Counted from the stretch's first letter, positions 16,706 to 26,517 are shown. The stretch is 64,000 nucleotides of DNA from Janthinobacterium sp. B9-8 (GCF_000969645.2 NZ_CP014222.1:558001-622000); one strand, 5' to 3'. Made by a program: numbers and translations. Notes: generated from the letters alone by a model not told the origin.

Positions 16706-17616
16706 TGCCCTTGAGTAGTTTGCGCCGGGTAGATGTTGCCAGCATAGAGCGAAGCCGTGTTCTGATTCGCTTGCGTGGTGCAGGTTACACCGAAGCGGCT
16801 TTGTTACCGCTTGGCAACGCTCGCTACGTTCGTCTGCGCGGTGATCTGGCTGGTTTTGGAACCGTGATTGCCCTGTTGGATGTGCACGCTTGGGCTGGCC
16901 ACAGTATGCCCAGCTTGGCTGGCATTGCTTGGCACTGCGTGGATGAAAAGTTGTTGTGGAATCTATTGGTCGAGGAATTAACTCAACTCACTGGCACGGA
17001 ACACGGGCTTGATTTGACGCATATCGAGGTACTGGATCTGCTTAGCACGCCTTTAGAGCATGCGCTACCTTGTGTGAGCACGCTGAGTGGGGGCTTATTT
17101 GTGGAGGCTTTAGAGCAGGAAGCTCACCAGCTTGATGCGAATTTTGATTTTAACGCAGTAAAAATTGAGTTGGCCGCTAATTTAGGGCGTAGTCACTTAG
17201 CTTATCAGACCATCCCGACTTTAGTGTTGGGCGATGTTTTATTGATTAAAGAAATCGATTGCCAATTGAATTGTGGCACTCATCCCCTATTTACGTTTGA
17301 GCTTTATGAGGAGCAGTTGATGTTGCAGGATTATGCGGAACAAGAGGCGAGTATAGGCATTGTACCTGAGTCGGAAAATCAGCTCTTAGATTTAAAAAAA
17401 GTACCCGTTGAATTAACTTTTGTATTGTTCAAAAAAATGCTTAGCATGGCTCAATTGCAGTCTATGGATTTAGGTAATGTGATTGATTTACCGATAGAGG
17501 CACAAAAGCATGTTGAGATTTATATCAATAAGGTGTGCTTTGCAGGTGGGGAATTAGTGCAATTGGACGATGGCCGTTTGGGCGTAGAAATTCAGCGCTT
17601 AATACGCTCGGCATAA
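16702..17616 (+). CDS. sctQ: type III secretion cytoplasmic ring/sorting platform protein SctQ (SpaO-like)
   Basis: The 304-residue protein has a C-terminal SpoA (FliN/FliM-like) domain in its last 75 or so residues: VPVELTFVLFKKMLSMAQLQ, GNVIDLP, VEIYINKVCFAGGELVQLDD and LGVEIQRL. SctQ builds the cytoplasmic sorting platform with SctK, SctL and SctN. It overlaps sctP by ATGA and precedes sctR by 4 bases. An internal start that would give a short SpoA-only product, as known for SpaO and YscQ, is not obvious by eye but cannot be excluded. Confidence 0.88.
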   Translation: MMPLSSLRRVDVASIERSRVLIRLRGAGYTEAALLPLGNARYVRLRGDLAGFGTVIALLDVHAWAGHSMPSLAGIAWHCVDEKLLWNLLVEELTQLTGTEHGLDLTHIEVLDLLSTPLEHALPCVSTLSGGLFVEALEQEAHQLDANFDFNAVKIELAANLGRSHLAYQTIPTLVLGDVLLIKEIDCQLNCGTHPLFTFELYEEQLMLQDYAEQEASIGIVPESENQLLDLKKVPVELTFVLFKKMLSMAQLQSMDLGNVIDLPIEAQKHVEIYINKVCFAGGELVQLDDGRLGVEIQRLIRSA

Positions 17617-17620
17617 TTCA

Positions 17621-18289
17621 ATGAATGATATTTCACTTATTGCCCTGCTGTCATTTGCTACTTTGTTTCCATTTTTAGTGGCATCGGGCACTTGTTTCGT
17701 TAAATTCTCGATTGTATTTGTATTAATTCGCAATGCTTTGGGTGTGCAGCAAGTACCCTCTAATATGACTTTAAATGGTATTGCATTGTTGCTTTCAGTG
17801 TTTGTGATGATGCCAGTAGGGCAGCAAGCCTACGATTATTATAAAACTGAAAATGTGAAGCTGGATAGTGTAGAGGCTGTTGTTAATTTCATGGATGGTG
17901 GTCTGAGTGGGTATCGTGCGTATTTAAAAAAGTATTCAGATCCGGAATTGGTCGATTTTTTTCAAAAGGCACAAGCGGGGCGCTTGGGTGAAGTTAAGCA
18001 AAATACACAAAAAATTACGGAGCCAGAGTCTGAACCGGCGATTATTGCGCTATTGCCAGCTTATGCCCTAACCGAAATTAAGGAAGCATTTAAGATTGGT
18101 TTTTATTTATATTTGCCTTTCATTGTTGTAGATCTAGTAATTTCCAGCATTTTATTGTCTTTAGGCATGATGATGATGAGCCCAGTAACGATTTCTGTGC
18201 CCGTAAAGTTAATTCTATTTGTGGCAATGGATGGTTGGACTTTACTGGTAAAGGGGCTGGTCATGCAATATATCGATCTTGCTGCTTGA
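17621..18289 (+). CDS. sctR: type III secretion export gate protein SctR (SpaP-like)
   Basis: The 222-residue inner-membrane protein of the FliP/SpaP family shows SGTCFVKFSIVFVLIRNALG at the N-terminus, FKIGFYLYLPFIVVDLVISS, LLSLGMMMMSPVTISVPVKL and GWTLLVKGLV. Five SctR subunits form the core of the export gate together with SctS and SctT. It starts 4 bases after sctQ, with a weak ribosome site inside the sctQ end. Length and motifs are normal. Confidence 0.95.
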   Translation: MNDISLIALLSFATLFPFLVASGTCFVKFSIVFVLIRNALGVQQVPSNMTLNGIALLLSVFVMMPVGQQAYDYYKTENVKLDSVEAVVNFMDGGLSGYRAYLKKYSDPELVDFFQKAQAGRLGEVKQNTQKITEPESEPAIIALLPAYALTEIKEAFKIGFYLYLPFIVVDLVISSILLSLGMMMMSPVTISVPVKLILFVAMDGWTLLVKGLVMQYIDLAA

Positions 18290-18349
18290 CGTTAAAGTTT
18301 TTTTCTTTCCGGTGATCCAAAGCAGGAATAGAAATAAAGGACAGGTTAT

Positions 18350-18613
18350 ATGGATGATTTGGTATATGCCGGTAATAAGGCGCTGTATTTGACTCTTGTT
18401 TTATCTGCGGTTCCGGTGGCCGTGGCGACATTAGTGGGGCTGTTGGTGGGTTTGATTCAGACCGTAACTCAATTGCAGGAGCAAACGCTGCCTTTTGGGG
18501 TGAAGTTGATCGCCGTGATTGTGTGTCTATTTATGTTTTCAGGTTGGTATGGTGAGCACCTACTGAACTATGCGGTGGAATTGATGCATTTGGCCCTGGA
18601 TCCGCGTCGCTAA
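18350..18613 (+). CDS. sctS: type III secretion export gate protein SctS (SpaQ-like)
   Basis: The 87-residue protein has two transmembrane hairpin helices and the FliQ/SpaQ signature [20 protein letters not shown] followed by [20 protein letters not shown]. SctS is a gate component packed around SctR and SctT. AAAGGACAGGTTAT precedes the ATG. It sits 60 bases after sctR in the same operon. Confidence 0.95.
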   Translation: MDDLVYAGNKALYLTLVLSAVPVAVATLVGLLVGLIQTVTQLQEQTLPFGVKLIAVIVCLFMFSGWYGEHLLNYAVELMHLALDPRR

Positions 18614-18684
18614 TTTGTTGTTAGCGAGGTAGGGGTAAAGGAAATGTTGAGCTGTTTTTTTATATGGTCAGATTGTCATAGCCT

Positions 18685-19464
18685 ATGTTGATGTATGAGT
18701 TATTTGCGCGCTGGCAAGAATATATGTTGGCGGCCGCGTTGATTTACGCGCGGATTGCGGTGATTTTTTTATTTTTGCCTTTTTTGAATAATAACGTACT
18801 CGGACATATGGTAACGCGTAATGCGGTGATTCTACTGTTGATATTCGGGTTGTGGCCTCTAGTGGGGGTCGATGTATCTCAGGTGAATGGGGGGGATTAT
18901 GCGGTACTGGCTTTAAAAGAAGCTGTAGTTGGTTTGGCTCTGGGTTGTATGGTGGCTTTTCCATTTTGGGTATTTCATGCGATTGGTGCTTATATCGATG
19001 TGGCGCGTGGGGCCACTATCAGTAGTTCCATTGATCCGGTGAATGGATTGGAGTCGGCAGAAACCTCCAATCTGTTGAACTTATTTGCAGGGGTGATTTT
19101 TTTAGAGGCTGGCGGTATGCAGCTCTTGTTATCGCTGTTAATAGATAGTTATCAACAAGTCGGTTTGCTCAATAGTATCGAAATCCGTTTAGAAACCTTG
19201 ATCCCCTATTTAGGGCGCTTAGTGGCAAATAGTTTTATGTTGGCGGCTCCTGTATTGCTAACGCTTATTTTGTCTGAAGTGTTACTGGGTTTGTTGTCGC
19301 GCTTTACTCCGCAAATGAATGCCTTTTCAGTATCTCTCACGATTAAGAGCATGATTGCCTTTTTTATTTTTATGATTTATTTCGGTCCCGTATTTCCGGG
19401 TGAAATGATGAAGATGATGGGCGACTTTGCTGGTTATGAATTATTTGTTAGGGGTGGGCGTTAA
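18685..19464 (+). CDS. sctT: type III secretion export gate protein SctT (SpaR-like)
   Basis: The 259-residue polytopic FliR/SpaR family protein shows YARIAVIFLFLPFLNNNVLG, FPFWVFHAIGAYIDVARGAT, SSIDPVNGLESAETSNLLNL and FTPQMNAFSVSLTIKSMIAF. It completes the helical export gate. Its last base is shared with the start of sctU (TAATG), which implies coupled translation. The gene starts 71 bases after sctS. Confidence 0.95.
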   Translation: MLMYELFARWQEYMLAAALIYARIAVIFLFLPFLNNNVLGHMVTRNAVILLLIFGLWPLVGVDVSQVNGGDYAVLALKEAVVGLALGCMVAFPFWVFHAIGAYIDVARGATISSSIDPVNGLESAETSNLLNLFAGVIFLEAGGMQLLLSLLIDSYQQVGLLNSIEIRLETLIPYLGRLVANSFMLAAPVLLTLILSEVLLGLLSRFTPQMNAFSVSLTIKSMIAFFIFMIYFGPVFPGEMMKMMGDFAGYELFVRGGR

Positions 19465-20525
19465 TGGCAGGGGAAAAAACTGAAAAGCCAACGGCTAAAA
19501 AACTACTTGATTCGGCTAAAAAGGGTCAATCTTATAAAAGCCGCGACATGGTCGTGCTGTGTATTTTGGTTGCAGGAGTCGGTTTTACTGCAACGCGCTC
19601 TTTTAATACGGTAGTAGAAATGTATTGTGGTTTTATTGAGAAGGGTTTTAAAACACCTCCGGCGGATGCGGCACGAGAGCTTGTTTTTGCATTTCTAACC
19701 CTCTCCTTGCCCATTATTTTGGCCTGCGTGGTTGCCACTGTATTGCCATCGTTATGGCAAAGTCGCCTTGTGCTTGCAACTGAGGCAATCAAAATTGATT
19801 TTAGTGCTTTGAATCCGGTTGCAGGCTTTAAAAAGCTATTTAGTATGAAAACGGTAAAAGAGTTGGTAAAGGCCGTTTTATATTTATTGCTAACTATTGC
19901 AGTGGCTTATGCTTTTTGGGTTTTTCAAAGGCATATGCTGCTAGCTCAACTCTATGTTTCAACTACAGAGGCAGGGGCGGCTTGGGTTAAAGCGGGTGTG
20001 ATTCTTGTGTTCTATTGCGTAGCGGCCTTTATTTTCATCATTGGCATGGATGCCTGGGTAGATTATTTACTGTATATCAAAAACCTCAAGATGGAAAAGC
20101 ATGAGGTAAAGCAAGAGTATAAGCAGGCGGAAGTGAGTAGTGAGGTGAAATCACGGCGTCGTGAGGTGCATGAGGAATTGTTGTCCGAGCAAATAAAAAG
20201 CGATGTGGCGCAGTCACAGTTTGTGCTTGCTAACCCGACCCATATTGCAATTGGGGTGTATATGGATACGGAGTCGCTACCACTGCCCTTTGTGTCTGTA
20301 CTGGAAACAGAGCAAAAAGCGCGTGCGGTGATTGCTTATGCAGAAAAAATTGGGGTACCTGTGGTGCGTGATATCCGTTTAACTCGTGCCATTTTTAAAG
20401 TGGCAACGCGCTATACCTTTGTACCCTATGAGCTGGTCGAAGAGGTGTACAAGGTACTGTTTTGGTTGCTAGAAGTCGAAAAGGCCCGCGCAGGAAATGG
20501 GGATTCTCCTACGTTAGAGTCATGA
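19464..20525 (+). CDS. sctU: type III secretion export switch protein SctU (SpaS-like)
   Basis: The 353-residue FlhB/SpaS family protein starts MAGEKTEKPTAKKL, has four membrane segments in residues 30-200, and a cytoplasmic domain with the self-cleavage motif NPTH at residues 257-260 (VLANPTHIAIGVY). Autocleavage there sets substrate specificity together with SctP. It is the last gene of the sctPQRSTU operon. The start overlaps the sctT stop. Confidence 0.95.
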   Translation: MAGEKTEKPTAKKLLDSAKKGQSYKSRDMVVLCILVAGVGFTATRSFNTVVEMYCGFIEKGFKTPPADAARELVFAFLTLSLPIILACVVATVLPSLWQSRLVLATEAIKIDFSALNPVAGFKKLFSMKTVKELVKAVLYLLLTIAVAYAFWVFQRHMLLAQLYVSTTEAGAAWVKAGVILVFYCVAAFIFIIGMDAWVDYLLYIKNLKMEKHEVKQEYKQAEVSSEVKSRRREVHEELLSEQIKSDVAQSQFVLANPTHIAIGVYMDTESLPLPFVSVLETEQKARAVIAYAEKIGVPVVRDIRLTRAIFKVATRYTFVPYELVEEVYKVLFWLLEVEKARAGNGDSPTLES

Positions 20526-21196
20526 TAAAGGTCATGAATGAGGGGGTATTTGCCTTAATTTAGACCTGCATCATATGCATGACAAAGCTGGGTAAAAAAT
20601 AAGGGGCTTTTTGTTAAAGCATCTGTCCCAAATAAAAGAAGGCCAGATGGGACATGCTTAGCAAGATGGTAGGTTCAATGCAAGGCATCTCTCTCGATGC
20701 AAATCTGTAGATCAAAAAAGCAAAGTTCATTCAGCGCTAGCGCTCGTTAAATCATGCTTGCGTTTTTTTGCTTCGTATTTTTATGAAAGTTTATCTTTTA
20801 AAAATTTTAATTCTTTTAAATTATAACGGATACCTCATGTTGAACATGAAGGATATGGGCTTTGCTGTCTGCAGTTTAACTCTTCAATTTAAATATACCT
20901 TTTATAAATTAGAAAAAATTTCGTGATTTATGTGAAATAGGTTGTATAGCTTACAAGCTGTGCTTGCTGGTTTAAAGATAGTTCGCTAGAGATGTCTTGG
21001 TAAATAAAAAATATAGTCTTTTGCATTAACCCCTCGTATGTACTAAGCGTTGCCTTAAGTAAAAGGGGGCGTGGCTGTTTATTGAATTACTTTCAGGAAG
21101 AGGGGGAGTGTCGTTTTTTAATAGTGAGCAATATATCTCCGTGGTTTAATTAACACCGTCAGCCCAGTGGTAAATGGCGGATTAAAGGAAAGCAAG
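20526..21196. promoter_or_regulatory. gene-free, AT-rich region before the translocon operon
   Basis: About 670 bases without a gene. Overlapping short inverted repeats (TGTCCCA with TGGGACA, and CATCTG with CAGATG) lie around 20620-20660 and could help end sctU transcription. The promoter of the sicA-sipBCD-like operon should be in the AT-rich 20800-21150 part; in SPI-1 this promoter is driven by InvF with SicA. I could not identify the binding site. Confidence 0.4.
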
Positions 21197-21760
21197 ATGA
21201 ATCGTATGAATGAAAACTTAATGGATGAAGGCGCTGCTGAGGTCTTATGGGAGGCAGTACTTAATGGTGCGTCACTTAAAGATATTCAGGGCATTCCTAG
21301 TAATGTAATGGAGGGGATTTATGCCTATGCATTTGAGTTTTATCAGCAGGGGCGCTTGGATGAAGCAGAAACATTTTTTAGGTTTTTGTGTTTGTACGAT
21401 ATGTATGACCCAGACTATGCGATGGGCTTAGCGGCCATTTTTCAGATGCGCAAAGAGTATCTTAAAGCGGCTGGTGCATATTCACTTGCTTTTGCTTTAG
21501 GAAAAAATGATTACCGCCCGATGTTTTATGCGGGTCAGTGTAATTTGCATTTGAGAAAGGTAAGCAAGGCAAAGCAGTGTTTTGAGACGGTGCTGTTGCA
21601 TGGGGCGAAGGGGACATTAACCGAACGGGCACAAGCTTATTTAAATGCTATGCAAAATGTGCCGTCAGAAGCTGAAGTTGAGCCAGAAACTGAGTCTGAA
21701 AATGAAATGAAGGAGTTTTTCAATTATGAGAGAAATACTGATCCAGCCAAATCGTTATAG
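21197..21760 (+). CDS. sicA: translocator chaperone, SicA/LcrH (SycD) family
   Basis: This class II type III chaperone consists of three TPR units: YAYAFEFYQQGRLDEAETFF, YAMGLAAIFQMRKEYLKAAG and MFYAGQCNLHLRKVSKAKQC. It keeps the two hydrophobic translocators separate and secretion-competent. In SPI-1, SicA also acts with the AraC protein InvF as a co-activator; an InvF-like gene is present at 34760. I chose the ATG at 21197 (187 residues), with AAAGGAAAGC upstream, over the GTG at 21167. The acidic C-terminal tail (about 30 residues) is longer than in SicA. It overlaps the next gene by 35 bases. Confidence 0.92.
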   Translation: MNRMNENLMDEGAAEVLWEAVLNGASLKDIQGIPSNVMEGIYAYAFEFYQQGRLDEAETFFRFLCLYDMYDPDYAMGLAAIFQMRKEYLKAAGAYSLAFALGKNDYRPMFYAGQCNLHLRKVSKAKQCFETVLLHGAKGTLTERAQAYLNAMQNVPSEAEVEPETESENEMKEFFNYERNTDPAKSL

Positions 21761-23600
21761 CGTGAATCCTGAGGCGTTAAAGATCAGTCAAGATTTGATC
21801 AAGGGGCCGATGGAAGCAGTAGGTGCTATTCATGATTCTTTGGTCAAGATGGAGCTGCTGGCACAAAGTGCGGATGTGGATTTGGGGGCAACCAAGCCTT
21901 CTGGGTCTAGTAAAGTTCCGCAATTGACGCCGCCACGTGTATCGGTGGCGCAACGTCAAGCAGAGCCTGATTTGTCGCTTGTTGCGGTAATGGCGCAATT
22001 GATGGAAATCATGCAAGACATGTCAGTGAATGGCTTGAAGACCAAATTAGAAGCTTTTAAACAAAGTGCGGATGCGCGTGAAGCTGCTTTGGCGAAAATA
22101 GGTTTGGCTCTGGGCGAGGCACAAACAAAGGCCGATACGTTGAATGCTAAGGCAAAAGATCTGGCGAGCAGCCTGCCAACAGCGGCGCAAGTAAAGCAAT
22201 TTGAGGCTAGTTTGCAGCTTGCGGTTGAGAATAGAGAGCGAGCAAAAAAAGAGCTTTCAAATGCGCTGGAAAATCTTAAACAGGCATTTATTGAGAAGTA
22301 TGGCCCAAATACACCGTTTTCGGGCGATGCAAGTAAACCAGAATCCCTCGCAGATGGAGCAAAGATTCTCAAAGCCTCAAAGGCTTTGGATGAGGGTATG
22401 CGTGGTTTGACAAAGGTTGAGAATGAAGCAAGGGCCGCGTGGAATACAGCTAAAGAGCAATTTCAGCTGGTGCTAAATGCGGGCTCTGCTGCACAGCAGG
22501 CACAGGCTGATCTCATCTCTTTGCACTCACAATTTAAAGAGAAGGGGGGTGTGCGGGCGGTACAGAATTTGGGTCAGGTACGCACTGGGGCTGCTGAGCT
22601 GACTTTTCTGTTGGGCGTCTTGCAGGACATCATTGGTCAAACTAGCGAAACAGAAATGCAAGATAAATTGGCGTTAATGAAGGCGCGCCAAGCTGAAGTA
22701 GTCAAGGATTTGGAAAAAAAAGCGGAGGAATTTGCCGCTGAGCAGCGAAAGGCAGAAGAGCTTAATCGAATTATGGGCTGCGTAGGTAAGATTTTGGGGG
22801 CTCTATTGACCATTGCAGCCGTGGTGGGGGCTGTGTTTACTGGCGGAGCCAGCTTAGCTCTGGCAGCGGTTGGCGTTGCACTCATGGTATTGGACACGGT
22901 GCTCGAAGCCGCTACAGGAAAAAGCCTGACTGAGCGAGTGCTAAACCCGGTGATGAATGCAGTGGTTAAGCCTTTGCTGGACGCCTTGACTAAGCTAATG
23001 AGCGGCCTTTTACAGGGGCTCGGCGTGGATAAAAAGATTGCCGATATTGTTGGAACAGTGCTTGCTGCGGCGGTCTTGGTACTCGCGGTGATTCTTGTGG
23101 CGATAGTTGGCAAGGGGGCGGCAGCAAAAATGGCTGAAAAATTTGGTACAGCGATCTCAAATACCATTTCCAAGATGATTCCTGCACTTATTAAGCAGTC
23201 CGCAGCAGCGGCCAAAGCTGGCTTTAATGGGCTAAATAAATCTGTGATGCAATCCTTCGGGAAGCTGGCCAATCGTGCAGGTATCAACGTTGGAGATGTG
23301 GCTATGAATGCCACACGTTTTAAAACGGCGCAGGTAGTGGCTGGTTTTGCTCAGCAGAGCATACAAGCTGGCGGCCAGATCGGCGTTGGGGTGCACCAAA
23401 ATAATGCGAGTGATGCGCTTGCAGATATCACTTTTAGCCGTGCTAGCCAAGATGTATTTAAGCGGGCTATTACTGACGCGATTAAGCAAATGAGTGAGCA
23501 AATGTCGGTTGTTAATGACTTGATGAAGCAAATGTCTATGACGAATGAGCAGCAACATACCACTGCACAATTTATTTCGCAAAGAACACGTGCTGCTTAA
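21726..23600 (+). CDS. sctE: major translocator SctE (SipB/IpaB/BipB-like)
   Basis: The 624-residue protein has long amphipathic, coiled-coil-prone helices in residues 90-340 (Ala/Lys/Glu-rich) and two hydrophobic stretches. One is around residues 355-395 (IMGCVGKILGALLTIAAVVG and onward) and the other around 445-465 (IVGTVLAAAVLVLAVILVAI). This layout is that of the SipB/IpaB pore-forming translocator, which inserts in the host membrane with the SipC-like partner. AAGGAG lies about 10 bases upstream of the ATG. The gene overlaps its chaperone gene, as usual for this pair. Confidence 0.92.
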   Translation: MREILIQPNRYSVNPEALKISQDLIKGPMEAVGAIHDSLVKMELLAQSADVDLGATKPSGSSKVPQLTPPRVSVAQRQAEPDLSLVAVMAQLMEIMQDMSVNGLKTKLEAFKQSADAREAALAKIGLALGEAQTKADTLNAKAKDLASSLPTAAQVKQFEASLQLAVENRERAKKELSNALENLKQAFIEKYGPNTPFSGDASKPESLADGAKILKASKALDEGMRGLTKVENEARAAWNTAKEQFQLVLNAGSAAQQAQADLISLHSQFKEKGGVRAVQNLGQVRTGAAELTFLLGVLQDIIGQTSETEMQDKLALMKARQAEVVKDLEKKAEEFAAEQRKAEELNRIMGCVGKILGALLTIAAVVGAVFTGGASLALAAVGVALMVLDTVLEAATGKSLTERVLNPVMNAVVKPLLDALTKLMSGLLQGLGVDKKIADIVGTVLAAAVLVLAVILVAIVGKGAAAKMAEKFGTAISNTISKMIPALIKQSAAAAKAGFNGLNKSVMQSFGKLANRAGINVGDVAMNATRFKTAQVVAGFAQQSIQAGGQIGVGVHQNNASDALADITFSRASQDVFKRAITDAIKQMSEQMSVVNDLMKQMSMTNEQQHTTAQFISQRTRAA

Positions 23601-23670
23601 ACATTGCATATTTTTTAAATGAAATAGGGCAGCTTTGTCCTAAGCAGTAATTTAGTTTAAAGGTGATTTT

Positions 23671-24699
23671 ATGACGACAGCGATTTCAGCAGCTAAAAGT
23701 GCCCCTGTATTTTCTACTTCCGCAGTAGTCCTAAAAAGCGTGGCGGATGTAAAAGGGACTGCCGAGGGCAAAACCCTTAATGCGGCGTTCGAAGCAAAGG
23801 CTGCAGCACTACCTAATGCGGCTCCCCGTAGCAGCATCATGGCAGGTGCCCCTGATTTACGCGTGCCGGAGTTGGGCCTAGATGCCGCGGCTACCCAGCA
23901 AGTTATTGATGCTTTGGATGTTTTAGCTGACGTACCGCAAGGTGATAGTTTTGCGCTACAAACCTTATTTAGCAGCGACAAAATGCGTGGCGTACCCATG
24001 GATAGCGATTTATTACTCGCCTTAATTGTGCAACTGAAGGCTTTGCAACTGGAGCAAAGTGCGAGTGAACGTAACCTAGGGGGGAAGCTCACCGCATTGA
24101 GCTTTGATGGCTCTAAGGCAATGGCTGATTCGCATCGTTTATCTGGTAATGCGGCGCTTGGAACGGCCATTAGCAGTGCCGCTATAGGTCTTGGTTTTGC
24201 AGGTTTGTCGTTACAAAAAGGCGTGAAAGCGCATCAGACCAATAAAAACTCTTTGATAAACAATCAAGGTAAAGCGAATGAACTGAGGGTGTCGGTAGAG
24301 AAAAGCCAATTGCAACTTCGTAATCATCCAGACACACCCAATGAAGTCAAAAAAGCTGTTGGCATGAAAAATGAGGCTAGGCTGGGTGATGTTAATCGCT
24401 TGGAGCAAGCACATAGCAAGGAAGTAAGCCGTTCGAGTAAATTGTCTGGCCAAGCCCAAGTTATTGCCACTCTGCCCGTAGGGACTCTCGTTGATGGGGT
24501 GGGGCAAACTGTACAAAAAAATGAAGACGCATTGCGTACCATGGGTGATGCAAGTGTGAATGTAATCAATCAGGCGAGCAAAAATACGGATGATGTAGGT
24601 AATGGCAGCTTGGATTTAGCGAAGCAATTGCAAGCCATGCTGCGTGATTATGTGCAAAGCAAGCGTGATGCGTTTGCCGCTGTGGCCAGTAAAGTTTAA
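23671..24699 (+). CDS. sctB: minor translocator SctB (SipC/IpaC/BipC-like)
   Basis: The 342-residue protein follows the SipB-like gene by 70 bases. It has one hydrophobic segment near residues 165-185 (ALGTAISSAAIGLGFAGLSL), flanked by Ala/Lys-rich regions, as in SipC/IpaC. The C-terminal part is helical and Gln/Asn-rich. In this family it forms the translocon with SctE, and some members also nucleate actin; whether this one does is not visible. AAAGGTGATTTT precedes the ATG. Confidence 0.85.
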   Translation: MTTAISAAKSAPVFSTSAVVLKSVADVKGTAEGKTLNAAFEAKAAALPNAAPRSSIMAGAPDLRVPELGLDAAATQQVIDALDVLADVPQGDSFALQTLFSSDKMRGVPMDSDLLLALIVQLKALQLEQSASERNLGGKLTALSFDGSKAMADSHRLSGNAALGTAISSAAIGLGFAGLSLQKGVKAHQTNKNSLINNQGKANELRVSVEKSQLQLRNHPDTPNEVKKAVGMKNEARLGDVNRLEQAHSKEVSRSSKLSGQAQVIATLPVGTLVDGVGQTVQKNEDALRTMGDASVNVINQASKNTDDVGNGSLDLAKQLQAMLRDYVQSKRDAFAAVASKV

Positions 24700-24783
24700 G
24701 CCGATCCGAGGTTTATGGTTTGTACGGCCAGAAGGAGTGAAATTTTACTTTTGTGCCGTGCACCCCTTTTTTTAAAAGGAAGC

Positions 24784-25866
24784 ATGATGTCCATAATGAG
24801 TGCTGTGGAGTTAAGGCGGAATGCCTCCTCACTTTCAAGCCAGCAAACACACATAGAAAAGCCTGTCTTTGATACGCCTCTGGCGCAATTGGGGGCGGTG
24901 GAAAAATGGGATGCCAGTGTTGCTCGTGTACAGCAGGCTTTGCACAATATCGTTGTACGGCCAGAGGGCCTAAAAGTGGCCTTAGAGGAGCAGGCTTCTG
25001 CAGAACAGGTGCTGCAGAGCAAGGTTCGAGAAGTAAGTAGCCAGTTGCCGCTTGAGAGTGCTCACCTTCGTGATAATTTGCCACCTGAGTTTCTGGCATT
25101 GCAGCACCAAGTGGGGGGGGGCTTGAATACCGAGAGCACGCTCAAGTTTATGAGTGATCGGGAAATTCTGGCGATTGTTAGCGGCAGTATGGTCGATATA
25201 AAAGAAAACTATCAAAAAATATTTGCGAGTGCAACTAGCAAATATGCTGATTTCTTTAAAGATTTTAGTGCAACGATTACCAAGCTGGCTGGCTATTTTA
25301 AAGCAGATGGTACAAATGATATGAAGGTTGATGTTGATTCATTGCAAAATGATTTATTAGCCGTTATGTCAAAGCACAAAAACGTGGCCTTAGTAAGTTG
25401 TGATACAGAGCAAGAGGCAAAGTACTGGGCTAAGGAGTTGGGTTTAGCTGCCGATGCAGATATTTCAGGGAGCTCATGCCCAGCATATATAAAAATGAAA
25501 GATGGAAAATGGTGCGTGTATCCTAATCTGGAGCCTTTGGTGCAGATTCTTGTGGCGAGTAATTATAATAACGCTGGTGACAAGGTTAAGCTTGATCTTT
25601 CTCCGAGATATGGTGAGGCGGGTGATCCTGCTTATACAAAGAACAGTGGTGATTGGGCGCGGAGCAGTGGCGCTAAATTAAATAATGCCATTTTTCAGGC
25701 TTGGCAAACGTCTCATAGTACTCAAAAAGAACAGATCCAAAGTACGGTGCAAGTTTTGGCTGAAAAATTTGGGCGAGCTAACTCAATATACGACAATATT
25801 GTTAAAGTATTGAGTAGCATGACTTCTTCTTTGGAGGAAGCTGCAAAAAATGCTTTGCGGTTTTAA
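24784..25866 (+). CDS. sctA: needle tip protein SctA (SipD/IpaD/BipD-like)
   Basis: The protein is about 360 residues from the ATG at 24784 (an ATG at 24787 follows immediately; AAAAGGAAGC is the ribosome site). The longer frame from 24715 adds 23 unrelated residues. The fold pattern is SipD-like: an N-terminal helical hairpin, a long central helix (YQKIFASATSKYADFFKDFS), a mixed domain (AKYWAKELG, VYPNLEPLVQIL), and a final long helix (AWQTSHSTQKEQIQSTVQVL, SSMTSSLEEAAKNALRF). It caps the needle and controls translocon insertion. It is the last gene of the translocon operon. Confidence 0.88.
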   Translation: MMSIMSAVELRRNASSLSSQQTHIEKPVFDTPLAQLGAVEKWDASVARVQQALHNIVVRPEGLKVALEEQASAEQVLQSKVREVSSQLPLESAHLRDNLPPEFLALQHQVGGGLNTESTLKFMSDREILAIVSGSMVDIKENYQKIFASATSKYADFFKDFSATITKLAGYFKADGTNDMKVDVDSLQNDLLAVMSKHKNVALVSCDTEQEAKYWAKELGLAADADISGSSCPAYIKMKDGKWCVYPNLEPLVQILVASNYNNAGDKVKLDLSPRYGEAGDPAYTKNSGDWARSSGAKLNNAIFQAWQTSHSTQKEQIQSTVQVLAEKFGRANSIYDNIVKVLSSMTSSLEEAAKNALRF

Positions 25867-26077
25867 TTTCTAGCTGATTGTTTTGTGAGGCGTGCTAGAA
25901 AATATACGAGCAGGAAGGTTCGTGGATAAGTTTATGGATATCTTAAACTTTACAAACAATATATATCTTCTGTTAAGTGCGGTGGATATTACAATGCATA
26001 TGCTTATTTAAAGAAATAAGCATATCGACAAGTTTACATTTTTAATGTTTATTTTTTCATGTTGAAAATGAATGATC

Positions 26078-26108
26078 CTGTAAATATTTCTGTGTAAATG
26101 CCTTTGGA
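26078..26108. repeat. solo IS256-type end remnant
   Basis: CTGTAAATATTTCTGTGTAA and the following ATGCCTTTGG match the sequence in front of the decayed IS256 transposase at 51241-51268 (CTGTAACTAAAATTGTGTAA, then ATGCCTTTGG). No transposase gene adjoins this copy. It is probably a leftover terminal inverted repeat. Confidence 0.5.
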
Positions 26109-26121
26109 ATTACTGGTGGCA

Positions 26122-26517
26122 TTACTTAATATCTGCATATCGGTTAATGCTTTGAGGTGAAGGATCGATTTGATCCGGCTGATACAAATGTTGATATTGC
26201 GTTTTTCTAACAAGAATAGCTTCATTACGGCGGCCTTCCAAAACGTTCCTTGCGGTATTGTTTTTGGTAATTAACGTCAATAGATATTTTTCATTTTTTA
26301 ATCGCGTGATATTGGAACCTATGGCGATTGATAGCATCTCTTTATTTGCAAATGGCGTGTAAAAAAATCCCTGCTTAGGACGGGCACGCTTATTTGTATT
26401 AAAAATTCCTAGTAGCCTGCTTATCAGGTTTCGTCTATCTCTTCGCTCGTTTGTGCCAAATAAATACTGCGCTGTATTTGTACAAATTGATATTAACGTT
26501 GTTTCTGATATATCCAC
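26122..26517 (-). CDS. hypothetical protein inside the secretion island
   Basis: The 131-residue basic protein lies on the strand opposite to its neighbours. No signal peptide or membrane segment is visible. Its second half (FANKEMLSIAIGSNITRLKN, NTARNVLEGRRNEAILVRKT) looks like a real, folded sequence and might be a small DNA-binding or regulatory domain, but I do not recognise a family. The DNA is AT-rich. It is bordered on one side by an IS256-type end remnant, so it may be a passenger gene or a truncated one. Confidence 0.45.
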   Translation of the reverse strand: MDISETTLISICTNTAQYLFGTNERRDRRNLISRLLGIFNTNKRARPKQGFFYTPFANKEMLSIAIGSNITRLKNEKYLLTLITKNNTARNVLEGRRNEAILVRKTQYQHLYQPDQIDPSPQSINRYADIK

